Shown piece after piece: positions 26,735 to 34,949 of a stretch of 64,000 nt of DNA. Made by a program: the position numbers and the translations under genes. Source of the stretch: Sphingomonas aliaeris (lineage in GTDB: Bacteria; Pseudomonadota; Alphaproteobacteria; Sphingomonadales; Sphingomonadaceae). Numbering within the stretch: position 1 is the stretch's first letter; each line of letters starts with the position of its first letter. Under the pieces are notes generated by a model. The model did no database searches and was not told the DNA's origin. It saw only the letters and a program-made list of their open reading frames with translations. The stretch spans positions 124,001-188,000 of the forward strand of contig NZ_CP061036.1 in NCBI RefSeq assembly GCF_016743815.1, written 5' to 3'.

Positions 26735-26802
26735 CGCCGCGTACCTCCAGACGTCCGAGCGGCCACCTCTCCAGCAGAGCGCCGAGGTGCGTCGCAAGAA
26801 AG

Positions 26803-26827
26803 GGAACCGTTCCGTTTCCTTATCGTT
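26803..26827 (+). promoter_or_regulatory. EcfG-type stress promoter for the DUF4142 gene
   Basis: GGAAC at 26803-26807, 16 bases, CGTT at 26824-26827: an exact match to the EcfG (general stress sigma) consensus, 49 bases before the DUF4142 ATG. The same pattern precedes the sigma gene at 36740. Confidence 0.75.
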
Positions 26828-26876
26828 CGACCCGTTGATTTCGGTCAATGCCTGACAACACCAACGGAGAACCTCG

Positions 26877-27447
26877 ATGAAGATTGCGATTGTCGCTGCG
26901 CTGCTCACCCTGGCGCCGGTACCAGTGCTGGCGCAGGCCGTTTCGCCCGCCACTTCGGGAACAATGACCAGCGCTGACGTCGGCGTCTCGCCGATCGCGA
27001 GCCAGAGCGGACCCAATTACGTGCTCGCTGCGGCCGATGCGAACCTTTACCAGATCAAGGCCGCGCAGCTTTGCCGCGACGCGCGCGCAGAGAGACGACG
27101 TCAAGGCCTATGCAAAGCGCGTGCTGGCGGAAACGCAGAGCAGCCACAAGGCGCTGCTGGCGGCGCTGAAGAATGATCAGCGCACGATCAAGGCGCCGTC
27201 CTCGAGCCTGTCCGCCGACCGCGCTGCCCTCCTCAAGCTGCTCCAGAAGGCGCCCAAGAGCGCCTTTGACAATCTGTATCTGACGCAGTCCGCGCAGGTT
27301 CAGCAGGCCGCCTGGGCCGTGCACAAGGGTTACGCGCAGGACGGGACCGACCCGGCGCTGCAGCAGGTCGCCGGCACCGCGGTCCCGGTGCTGGAAAACG
27401 AGCTCACCACCGGCAAGTCGCTTACTCCCTCCGGGCTTGCAGGATAG
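26877..27447 (+). pseudogene. DUF4142 exported protein, frameshifted
   Basis: The first frame begins with a signal peptide (KIAIVAALLTLAPVPVLAQA) and continues through YVLAAADANLYQIKAAQL. The DUF4142 four-helix part continues in the next frame: AQRDDVKAYAKRVLAETQSS, then VQQAAWAVHKGYAQDG and a C-terminal helix. Removing one T from TTT at 27070-27072 joins them in frame (AAQLAATRAQRDD); the length 3n+1 agrees. DUF4142 proteins are ferritin-like periplasmic proteins linked to stress. Preceded by an EcfG promoter. Real mutation or sequence error cannot be told apart here. Confidence 0.8.
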
Positions 27448-27513
27448 GTGATACCCACCGGGCCAGGTCGATGAAGCCCCCTTTAGACCTGGTCCGGTAC
27501 CTGTTTATGGCGA

Positions 27514-28032
27514 TTATTGACGGGAGTGCAGCCTGCGGAACTGGTCCCGTGCTTCACCGCGCATGAGATGCTGCATTACGATCCAGTAGCCCGTGACGGC
27601 TGTCTCTCCTGCCGCCTGATACGCGTTCGCCATGTTACGCCTGAGCTCCTCGAACAGCGCGTGCTCGAGCGCACGTCCCTCGTCGGTGAGCGACAGCAGC
27701 TTCTGCCGTCGATCGCGCTCCCCGACACGTCCGCAGACTAGCCCGCGGTCTATCAAATCCCGCATTACCCTGCCGAGCGATTGCTTTGTGACGCAGAGAA
27801 CGTCCAGTAGTTCGCTGACTGAGATTTCCGGGTACCTGCCGAGGAAGTACAGGGCGCGGTGATGCGCCCGTCCGAGGGTACGCGTTGCCAGCTCGGCGTC
27901 GGCATGCGCCAGATGGGATCTGTGGGCAAAGAACATCAGATCCATTCCTCCCCTGATCGCGTCATCACGCAGATACTGGGCAGGAGGCGGCAGAAGCGGA
28001 GCCGTCACGCGGTCGGTGCCCTCCCCTCGCAT
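27514..28032 (-). CDS. MarR-family regulator
   Basis: About 172 residues. Winged-helix core: ALYFLGRYPEISVSELLDVL, the recognition helix TKQSLGRVMRDLIDRGLV, and the wing GERDRRQKLLSLTDEGRAL; the D-x-R wing is typical of MarR. It lies 13 bases after the outer-membrane efflux gene, last in the efflux operon, so it probably represses that operon and is released by a toxic ligand. ATG 28032 is used; GTG 28008, which has GGGAGGG upstream, is the alternative. Confidence 0.85.
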   Translation of the reverse strand: MRGEGTDRVTAPLLPPPAQYLRDDAIRGGMDLMFFAHRSHLAHADAELATRTLGRAHHRALYFLGRYPEISVSELLDVLCVTKQSLGRVMRDLIDRGLVCGRVGERDRRQKLLSLTDEGRALEHALFEELRRNMANAYQAAGETAVTGYWIVMQHLMRGEARDQFRRLHSRQ

Positions 28033-28045
28033 CGCTGCAAGACTG

Positions 28046-29473
28046 TCACTGCTGGCTCCATCCAAGTCCCATCGCCTTTTGGAGGGCGATAAAGGCACGA
28101 TCAAGTTCGCCGGTCGCTTCCAGCACTGACTGGTCGGCAGCCAGCGCCGCGCGTTCGGCATCGATGGACGTGGTCAGCGGTATCGCTCCCTGTGCATATC
28201 GCTGCCCGGCATAGGTCGCTGACTGTCTGGCACCGTTACGGCTCGCGACAGACGAAAACAGGTTACGGCGCTGATTGCCGAAGCGGGTCAGGCTGGTTTC
28301 AGCATCAGACAGCGCGCCGAGAACCGCCTTGCGGTATTGTGCTTCCGCCTCGTCTCGGTCAGCCCGCGCCTGCTCGACCCGGGCACGATTACGGCCGAAG
28401 TCGAGAAAGCTCCAGCTGATCCGCGGCAGGAGCAGGCCCGCGACGCTGTCAGGATCAACCACATCGGCGATATTGGGACCACCGAGCCCGATGATCCCCA
28501 TAATGCTGACCGATGGGAACTGCCGGGCGACGTTGACCCCGATCTGCGCGTTCGATGCCGCCAGCTGCCGCTCGGCTGCGCGAATGTCAGGCCGGCGTCG
28601 CAGCATCGCGGCCGGGTCGCCGATCGCGACAGTTCCTGGGATCATCGGGATCGGGGCAGGAGTGGACAGCAAGGCATCGTGTGTTCCGGGCTCGTCGCCG
28701 GTGAGCAGGGCAAGCTGGTCGAGCGTGGTCGCGATCTGTCCCTCGAGCGGCAACAGCCCGGCCTCCGTGCGGGTCAGCTCGGTCTTCAGCCGAACCACCT
28801 CGTCGCGCGACGATGCACCGCGTTGTTCGCGCTGTTGAAGCAGGGCGAGTGATCGCTGTTGAAGCTGCGCGGAGCGGCGAGCCAGGATCAGGCGCTGCTG
28901 AAGTTCGCGCAGAGTCACATAATTCTGGGCAACCTCCGCCGACAGACGAACCTGCGCATCAGCTTTATTGGCTTCGGCCGCCTGAGCCTGGGCCTCGGCA
29001 CCTTCGGCAGCGCGGCGTCGCGCGCCGAACAGATCGATCTCCCACGATGCGTCCAGGCCGGCATTATAGAACTCGGCCCTGATACGATCGGATTGCTCGC
29101 CTTGCGTCGGCAGCGCGAGCGAGCCTGCGGGAAGATCGGCGACGATCGCAGTGCCTGACGCCGACACGGTGGGAAGCTGGTTCGCGCGCTGTTCGCGCAA
29201 GCTGGCGCGCGCCTTGCGGATGCGCGCCTCGGCGATCGCCACGTCCGGATTGGAGGCAAGCGCGCGGTTGACCAGGGTCGTGAGCTGCGGGTCGCCCATG
29301 CCTTCCCACCAGCGTGCGATAGGGAGCTGCGGTGACGTGACTGCCTGATCTGCGCGGCGAAATGTCGATCCGGAGCGCTCCCCACTCGCGACGCCCGGCG
29401 GCCCTCCATAGTTGGGCCCGACGACGCATCCGGTCAGGAGGGCGGGCAGAATGGCCCAGCTGAGTCGCTTCAT
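28046..29473 (-). CDS. Outer-membrane efflux channel (NodT/OprM family)
   Basis: 475 residues. Lipoprotein signal LPALLTGCVVGPNYGGP; the VGPNY just after the Cys is typical of NodT-type channels. Two repeated helical/strand halves follow, with TPQLPIARWWEGMGDPQLTT near the start and RRPDIRAAERQLAASNAQIG in the second half. It forms the trimeric TolC-like duct for the MFS pump next to it. ATG overlaps the stop of the pump gene by one base (TGATG arrangement), so the three efflux genes are coupled. Confidence 0.9.
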   Translation of the reverse strand: MKRLSWAILPALLTGCVVGPNYGGPPGVASGERSGSTFRRADQAVTSPQLPIARWWEGMGDPQLTTLVNRALASNPDVAIAEARIRKARASLREQRANQLPTVSASGTAIVADLPAGSLALPTQGEQSDRIRAEFYNAGLDASWEIDLFGARRRAAEGAEAQAQAAEANKADAQVRLSAEVAQNYVTLRELQQRLILARRSAQLQQRSLALLQQREQRGASSRDEVVRLKTELTRTEAGLLPLEGQIATTLDQLALLTGDEPGTHDALLSTPAPIPMIPGTVAIGDPAAMLRRRPDIRAAERQLAASNAQIGVNVARQFPSVSIMGIIGLGGPNIADVVDPDSVAGLLLPRISWSFLDFGRNRARVEQARADRDEAEAQYRKAVLGALSDAETSLTRFGNQRRNLFSSVASRNGARQSATYAGQRYAQGAIPLTTSIDAERAALAADQSVLEATGELDRAFIALQKAMGLGWSQQ

Positions 29474-30999
29474 CAGTGCATCGCCATCTGCGTGTCGGAG
29501 GAGATCGGGCGGAGGAACAGTGCCAGCGGCGTCGTGACCGCGATCGCAACGCCGAGCGCGAAGAACAGGTCATTATAGGCCATAACGGTGGACTGCTCCA
29601 GGAGTTGACCCGCAAGCTGCCGATAGGCGCCGGCTTCGCCGGACGGCATGGCCATAGCCTTCGCGAACCATTCCTGCGTGGTCGCTGCATTGGCCGACAC
29701 CGTTTCGCCCAGCCGATTGAAGTGGAGAAAGGTCTGCCGGTCCTGGAGGGTCGCCATCATGGCAAGGCCGATCGATCCGCCGAGATTGCGCCCCGCATTG
29801 AACAGCGCGGACGCATCACCAGCATCCTCGGGTGCTACAGCGCTGATCGCTGCCTGGTTGAGGAACATCATGGCGAAGATCTGCCCGAAGCCCCGGACGA
29901 GCTGTGAACCCGTCAGGTCGCCCCCAGCCGACTGCGCGGTGAGGTGCCAGTCCATGGCGCAGCTGACGCCGATCAGCGTCATGCCGACGAAAACCGCCAG
30001 GCGAACGTCAAGATATTTGAACGCTAGCGGCAGGAACGGCATCAGCATCAGGGCGGGGATACCGGAGACGAAGACCACCTTGCCCGATTGCAGCGCGCTA
30101 TAATCCGCCATCGACGAGAGGAACTGGGGGATGAGAAAGGTCACGCCGTAGAGCACGACGCCGATGATGAGGCTGAGGACGAATACGCTACCGAAGGAGC
30201 GGCTGAAGATCAGCGACAACTTGAGCACGGGATGCGCGGAGCGGACCTGTCCGATCGTGATGAGCGCGAAGCCGAAGACCGTGGCGATCGCGAGTTTCAC
30301 GATCATGGCGGACTCGAACCACATCTCGCGCTGCCCCTCCTCGAGCATGACGGTGAGCGCACCCAGGCCGATCGCGAGTCCCGCGATCCCGAACCAGTCG
30401 GCATGGCGTAGCTGGTCGAGCCGCAGATGCTCGTGCTTGAGCCCGAACAGCAGGAGGAGGACAAGCCCTGCACAGACCGGCACATTTAGAAAGAAGGCGT
30501 AATGCCAGCTGTAATTGTCGGTGAGCCAACCGCCGATGATCGGCCCGAGCACCGGACCAAGGATTGCGGTGCCGCCGAACGCGGCGGTGCCGATCGGCTG
30601 CTGCGACGGCGGCAGCCGTGTCGCGATGATGGTCATGGCGGTCGGGATCAGTGCACCGCCGGTGAAGCCTTGGCCCACGCGGCCAGCGATCATCATCGGC
30701 AGCGTCGTCGAGATCCCGCACACGATGGAAAAGCCAGTGAAGCTGACCGCTGCCCCCAGAAGGAAGTTGCGCAGGCCGAACAGGCGCACGAGAAAGGGGC
30801 TGAGCGGTATCATGACGATCTCTGCCACGAGATAGGAGGTCGCGACCCAGGTGCCCTCGGTGCCGCTCGCGCCGATCTCGCCCTGAATGGTGGGCAAGGC
30901 CGCATTGACGATCGAGATGTCGAGCAGCGCCATGAACGACCCGATCGTGCCCGCCGCAACGGCGAGCCAGTCGCGCAGGCCGGCGCGTTCGGACGCCAT
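29473..30999 (-). CDS. emrB: DHA2-family MFS efflux pump (EmrB type)
   Basis: 508 residues, about 14 hydrophobic helices. The first helix and loop (GSFMALLDISIVNAALPTIQ) carry the D-x-(T/S)-IVN-ALP motif of DHA2 drug/proton antiporters. The loop 2-3 motif reads FGLRNFLLGAAVSFTG, and motif C is present as GQGFTGGALIPTAMTII and a downstream GPVLGPIIGGWLTDN. It pumps hydrophobic toxic compounds outward with the adaptor and outer-membrane channel. It shares one base with each neighbour. Confidence 0.92.
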   Translation of the reverse strand: MASERAGLRDWLAVAAGTIGSFMALLDISIVNAALPTIQGEIGASGTEGTWVATSYLVAEIVMIPLSPFLVRLFGLRNFLLGAAVSFTGFSIVCGISTTLPMMIAGRVGQGFTGGALIPTAMTIIATRLPPSQQPIGTAAFGGTAILGPVLGPIIGGWLTDNYSWHYAFFLNVPVCAGLVLLLLFGLKHEHLRLDQLRHADWFGIAGLAIGLGALTVMLEEGQREMWFESAMIVKLAIATVFGFALITIGQVRSAHPVLKLSLIFSRSFGSVFVLSLIIGVVLYGVTFLIPQFLSSMADYSALQSGKVVFVSGIPALMLMPFLPLAFKYLDVRLAVFVGMTLIGVSCAMDWHLTAQSAGGDLTGSQLVRGFGQIFAMMFLNQAAISAVAPEDAGDASALFNAGRNLGGSIGLAMMATLQDRQTFLHFNRLGETVSANAATTQEWFAKAMAMPSGEAGAYRQLAGQLLEQSTVMAYNDLFFALGVAIAVTTPLALFLRPISSDTQMAMH

Positions 31000-32237
31000 C
31001 AGCGCGAGCCCTGCGTCTCGTCGCGCTTCAGCCGCTCGGTTTCCTGCTCGATCCGGTCACGACTTCCCTTTGCGCTGATCGTGTCGACCGTGACCTCGAC
31101 CGACAGGCCGGGACGCAGCACCCGGCGCGCCTCCGGCCCGGCTTCAATGCTGATCCGCACGGGCACTCGCTGAACGATCTTGGTAAAGTTCCCGGTCGCA
31201 TTCTCGGGCGGGATGAGCGAGAACTGCGCGCCCGTGCCTGGCGAGAAGCTCGCAACCCGGCCGCGCAGTTCGGCGCCGTCCAGTGCATCCACCTTGATGG
31301 TCACGGGTTGCCCGACGCGCATCAGTGCGACCTGGGTCTCCTTGAAATTGGCTTCGATGTAGAGTTGATCGACTGGCACCACCGACATCAGCCGGGTCGC
31401 CGGCTGGACATATTGCCCGGCCCGGACCGCCTTGTCGGCGACAATGCCGTCGATGCTGCTGCGGATCTCGACCGCACCGAGGTCCGTCGAGGCGCGCGCA
31501 AGCTGCGCCTGCGCGGTGCCACGCTGCGCCTCCGCCTGGCCGATGCGAGCCGCTTGCGTCGCGACACTACGACGGGCGGCGAGGTAGGCGGCTCGCTGCG
31601 CGCGCAGCTCTGCGGCGGTTCGATCACGCTGAAGGACAAGGTTTGCCAGACGCTCACGCGATTCCGCTCCTGTCCGAGTAAGGGGTTCGTAGCGTCTTAC
31701 CTCGTTCTCTGCCGCTGCGGCGGCAGCCTCGGCGCTCGCAACCTGGGCGGCGGCCTGAGCGACAGTGGCCTGTTGTTCGTCAAGCGTCCGGCGCGCAGTC
31801 GTAATGTTGGCGCCGGCGGCGGCGATCTGAGCTTGCGCCTGTTCGACATTGGCGCGGTAGTCACGAGGATCGAGGACGGCAAGCAGCTGGCCGCGGCCGA
31901 CAGGCTGGTTGTCGGCGACGAGCACTCGCTCGACATAGCCGCCCACCTTCGGTGAAACGGTCACGAAGTCCGCGCGCACATAGGCGTTGTTGGTCGACTG
32001 CAGGTATTGGCCGCTCGCGCGGTAGTTCAGGTACCAGACGACCGCCGCGAGGATGCCCGCAACGAGCGCGGCGATGAGGACGTAGCGGATGATCGGAAAG
32101 CGCTCGAGAAGCGAGGGCTTCTTTTCGCCATTCTTCTCCTCGGAACCGTCCTCTGACCCGGCTTTTTGCTGGGAATTTGCGTCCGAGTGGTCATGCGGCG
32201 CGTCGCCGCCTCGATCTTCAGCCTGCTCGTCAGCCAC
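30999..32237 (-). CDS. emrA: HlyD/EmrA-family efflux adaptor
   Basis: 412 residues. An acidic cytoplasmic head of about 45 residues rich in Glu/Asp/Lys/His, one membrane helix (YVLIAALVAGILAAVVWYLN), then a lipoyl half (NNAYVRADFVTVSPKVGGYV), a long Ala/Gln-rich coiled-coil hairpin at about 120-230, and the second lipoyl half and beta-barrel (IRSSIDGIVADKAVRAGQYV). This is the standard EmrA layout. It is the first gene of the operon emrA-emrB-channel-marR on the minus strand. Confidence 0.9.
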   Translation of the reverse strand: MADEQAEDRGGDAPHDHSDANSQQKAGSEDGSEEKNGEKKPSLLERFPIIRYVLIAALVAGILAAVVWYLNYRASGQYLQSTNNAYVRADFVTVSPKVGGYVERVLVADNQPVGRGQLLAVLDPRDYRANVEQAQAQIAAAGANITTARRTLDEQQATVAQAAAQVASAEAAAAAAENEVRRYEPLTRTGAESRERLANLVLQRDRTAAELRAQRAAYLAARRSVATQAARIGQAEAQRGTAQAQLARASTDLGAVEIRSSIDGIVADKAVRAGQYVQPATRLMSVVPVDQLYIEANFKETQVALMRVGQPVTIKVDALDGAELRGRVASFSPGTGAQFSLIPPENATGNFTKIVQRVPVRISIEAGPEARRVLRPGLSVEVTVDTISAKGSRDRIEQETERLKRDETQGSR

Positions 32238-32270
32238 CCAGCAACCCTATCGTATGTAAACTAAGCCGTA

Positions 32271-32615
32271 TCATAGTGTGTGTCGGTCGGCATTGCCACC
32301 CACTCTGATGGGCTCGTGCACAGCAAACTCAAGCTGCGCGAAGCATACAGCCGCGGGATCTCCGCGGCGGAATGCTTCGGCGTGAACGACTGCGATCCGA
32401 CGCCCGACACGCCTGACCTTAGGCGTCGTGACAAGGGCATCGGGCCGAGCAGAGGCAAGGAACTGGAGGTTCACGCTGATGAGCTTCGGGACGTGCCCAT
32501 GCGGAAGTTGGCGTGCAAGGGCACGCTTCGCTGCCACTTCGAGAAAGGATGCCACAGCTCCGCCATGCAAGGCGGGAAGGAGGGGGTTGCCGATCATGTA
32601 TTCCACTGGCGTCAA
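32271..32615 (-). CDS. PaaI-like hotdog thioesterase, second of a pair
   Basis: 114 or more residues with the hotdog-fold signature NPLLPALHGGAVASFLEVAA (the HGG loop before the central helix) and KLISVNLQFLASARPDALV. Acyl-CoA thioesterase activity is expected. The start is unclear. Homologous-looking sequence (SAQLLGSTISESGDAF) extends upstream in frame to about 32660, where an in-frame TGA ends the previous thioesterase. I give the TTG-started ORF; ATG 32597 is inside the domain. The true start, or a lost start, lies between. Confidence 0.65.
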   Translation of the reverse strand: MTPVEYMIGNPLLPALHGGAVASFLEVAAKRALARQLPHGHVPKLISVNLQFLASARPDALVTTPKVRRVGRRIAVVHAEAFRRGDPAAVCFAQLEFAVHEPIRVGGNADRHTL

Positions 32616-32672
32616 AACAAAGGCGTCACCGCTCTCCGAAATCGTGGAGCCTAGCAGCTGCGCGGAAGCCGC

Positions 32673-33086
32673 TCATGACCCGACAGCCCGATTGATCGAA
32701 AAGACGCCTTGGGCAGTCGCGATCAGGTGAGAAGGATCGGTATCCCAGACTTCGGTCCGTACGAACGCACGGTGCTCGGTGGCGTCGTAACAATGCGCCC
32801 ACGCTGTCGCGGAGCATCTCGCCTCGGGGGACCGCACATGGTCCACCTTCAGGTTGAGAGTCGAGATTGCCAATCGCCTTCCCAGTCGGGACATTACAGC
32901 AACGCCGCAGGCCTGATCGATAAGGCTCGTCAACACGCCCGTTGCTAAAGTCTCGTCGTCGTCCGCCAGCTCCTCACGCCAACCGACACGTAGCGAGCTG
33001 AGGCCATCGCCGATCGAAACCAGCTCCAGGCCAAGCCTGTTGCCCCACGGTATGTCGCCTGGTTGCAGGCTCCAGTCTCCAGCCAC
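32673..33086 (-). CDS. PaaI-like hotdog thioesterase, first of a pair
   Basis: 137 residues. Hotdog fold: IPWGNRLGLELVSIGDGLSS, then LATGVLTSLIDQACGVAVMS for the helix entry and STLNLKVDHVRSP. The usual HGG is replaced by ATGV, so the catalytic detail may differ. GTG start with GAGGAT upstream. Its TGA is in the same frame as the downstream thioesterase, so only one codon separates two tandem hotdog domains. The operon stands between the emr and mce genes. Confidence 0.7.
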   Translation of the reverse strand: MAGDWSLQPGDIPWGNRLGLELVSIGDGLSSLRVGWREELADDDETLATGVLTSLIDQACGVAVMSRLGRRLAISTLNLKVDHVRSPEARCSATAWAHCYDATEHRAFVRTEVWDTDPSHLIATAQGVFSINRAVGS

Positions 33087-33162
33087 GATTCCATCCTCGT
33101 CCTGATCAGGCCTTGCCAGCTTAAAAGGCCGCCTTTGCTCCAGCCACCTGGGAAACGGTACG

Positions 33163-33192
33163 GTTTACATATATGGTCCTGCTTCTTAATGG
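33163..33192 (+). promoter_or_regulatory. Candidate promoter/operator of the MCE gene
   Basis: TTTACA (33164-33169), 17-base spacer, TAATGG (33187-33192), ending 12 bases before the ATG. The 9-mer GTTTACATA here also occurs, in the minus orientation, at 32253-32261 just upstream of emrA, so it could be a shared operator for a nearby TetR or MarR regulator. Confidence 0.4.
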
Positions 33193-33204
33193 TTATGGTC
33201 TCGC

Positions 33205-34149
33205 ATGGAAACGCGGTCGAACAAATTCCTGGTGCTCGTAGTGACCGGCTTTCTGCTTGGCACGCTCCTGATCTTCACCCTGTGGCTGTTTGATGCACGC
33301 GATGGAGACGGCAATCCCTATATGATCCGCTTCACCGGGAGCGTTGCCGGCCTGGAGAAGGGGTCGCCGGTGACCTTCTCGGGCGTACCGGCCGGTCATG
33401 TCACATCGATACGGTTCGATAAGGATGACCCGTCAGCGGTTCTCGTCACCGTCAGCCTTGACCCGCGGATCCCCATCGTCGCAGGCGTAAAAGCGTCGAT
33501 CGCAAGATCGGCACTGGCCGGCACCGCGAACATCAGCCTCGACGGCGCTACATCTGGTGCGCCCCCGATCGTTGCGGCGAGCGACACCGAGCTTCCCGTC
33601 ATTCCCGCCAAGGAAGGCGGGCTCCTTGGCGGCGGAGGGGACCCCGTCGCACTGGTCGAAAAGATCAGCCGCACCGTGGATTCTGTTTCTCGCAACCTCG
33701 ACGCCGCTCAGCAGCAGCGGGCCAGCGATCGACTGGCGGCGCTTGCGGAAAGTTCCGCCGGTTGGGCAGACAAAGCCGGAGCAGCGTCCGATGCTCTCAC
33801 CGGTGCGCGCGGCCGCGTGATTGCCGTGGGCGACGCCTTGCAGCGATCCCGCGACAGCGCCCAACAGCTGAGAGCGGCAGTGGACGAACGCAGCGCGACC
33901 GTTCTCGCGAGAGCGAACCGCACGTTGGTGAACGCTCGAGACGGAGCCGAGCGATTTGTGGCGCGCGTTGAGGCGGTTCGACCCGCGATCCGCGGCACGA
34001 CTGCCAAACAGGCTCAACTGCGTGAGACCATTCGTTCAGCAAGGAACAAGGTCGGTGCTGTCAGGGATACGGCCGTTCGCATCGATCAGGAGGGACTGGG
34101 CGTGGGTGCTGCGTCTCTTCCCGTCTACAAGCCAACGTCACAGGATTGA
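33205..34149 (+). CDS. MlaD/MCE-family protein
   Basis: 314 residues. One N-terminal membrane anchor (FLVLVVTGFLLGTLLIFTLW), then an MCE domain at about 38-115: YMIRFTGSVAGLEKGSPVTF, SGVPAGHVTSIRFD and DPRIPIVAGVKASIARS. A long Ala/Arg-rich helical region follows (about 150-290), expected to form a coiled tube. Such proteins bind phospholipids between inner and outer membranes. The usual MlaE/MlaF permease and ATPase genes are not beside it, so it stands alone. It is followed by a TetR gene. Confidence 0.85.
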   Translation: METRSNKFLVLVVTGFLLGTLLIFTLWLFDARDGDGNPYMIRFTGSVAGLEKGSPVTFSGVPAGHVTSIRFDKDDPSAVLVTVSLDPRIPIVAGVKASIARSALAGTANISLDGATSGAPPIVAASDTELPVIPAKEGGLLGGGGDPVALVEKISRTVDSVSRNLDAAQQQRASDRLAALAESSAGWADKAGAASDALTGARGRVIAVGDALQRSRDSAQQLRAAVDERSATVLARANRTLVNARDGAERFVARVEAVRPAIRGTTAKQAQLRETIRSARNKVGAVRDTAVRIDQEGLGVGAASLPVYKPTSQD

Positions 34150-34274
34150 GCGACGGCGATACAAAAGCACAGCCTTGGGCTGAGATCGAGCTGGCAGGCG
34201 AGCAAGCGACCCTCTCGGCGTGATTTCTCGTCAACCTGTCCGGATCAGGCTACCGTCGATCCAGGAGAACGAGA

Positions 34275-34949
34275 TTGAGCGACAACGAAAAGAAAGGTCG
34301 GCCCAGGAAGATGGGCAGACCCACGACCGAGGATGCGCTTCGCCTGACCTCGCATATCCTCAAGAGCGCCCGCGAGATGTTCTTCGCACACGGGTTTGAC
34401 GGCGCCAGTGCCGACATGATCGCCGAACAGGCGCGTATCTCCAAGCGAACCCTGTACGCGCGCTTCGGCAGCAAGGCCCGCGTGTTCGAGGCGGTGATCC
34501 TCGACGAGATCGATACGCAGCTGCGCGCGCTCGAACCTTCCGGCAGCGACGAACCCGACATCCGATCGCGGCTTCGCGTAATCGCCGATCGTCTGCTTGA
34601 GTGGCTGCTGACGCCGCGGATCACCTCCATGGAACGCGTCGTCATCGCGCAGGCCGTGCGCTTTCCAGCGCTTGCGGCAAACATCCACGACTTCGGCTAC
34701 CAGCGGGCCGTGCAGTGGGTGGCCTCGATCCTCGCCCATGCCGATGCAAAGGGTGAGCTATCGCTGGCAGACCCGGTGTTTGCCGCCGAGCAGTTCGTCA
34801 CCCTCGTAGTGGTCGCACCCATGCGCCGCGCAGCGCTCGGGCTGTCTCCTCCCGCGTACGACGATGCCGCACGTGATCGTATCTCTCGCGGTATCGACCT
34901 GTTCCTCGATGGCTGCCGTCCGCGCGAGGCGGATGGTTGCAGCGCCTGA
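34275..34949 (+). CDS. TetR-family regulator
   Basis: 224 residues. After a basic head (KKGRPRKMGRPTTED), the HTH runs ILKSAREMFFAHGFDGASAD, MIAEQARISKRTLYARFGS and KARVFEAVI, the classical TetR pattern. The C-terminal helices form the ligand and dimer domain. The start is TTG 34275 with AGGAG 8 bases upstream. It overlaps the ABC1 kinase gene (TGATG). Likely controls the mce or emr genes nearby; this is inferred. Confidence 0.88.
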   Translation: MSDNEKKGRPRKMGRPTTEDALRLTSHILKSAREMFFAHGFDGASADMIAEQARISKRTLYARFGSKARVFEAVILDEIDTQLRALEPSGSDEPDIRSRLRVIADRLLEWLLTPRITSMERVVIAQAVRFPALAANIHDFGYQRAVQWVASILAHADAKGELSLADPVFAAEQFVTLVVVAPMRRAALGLSPPAYDDAARDRISRGIDLFLDGCRPREADGCSA

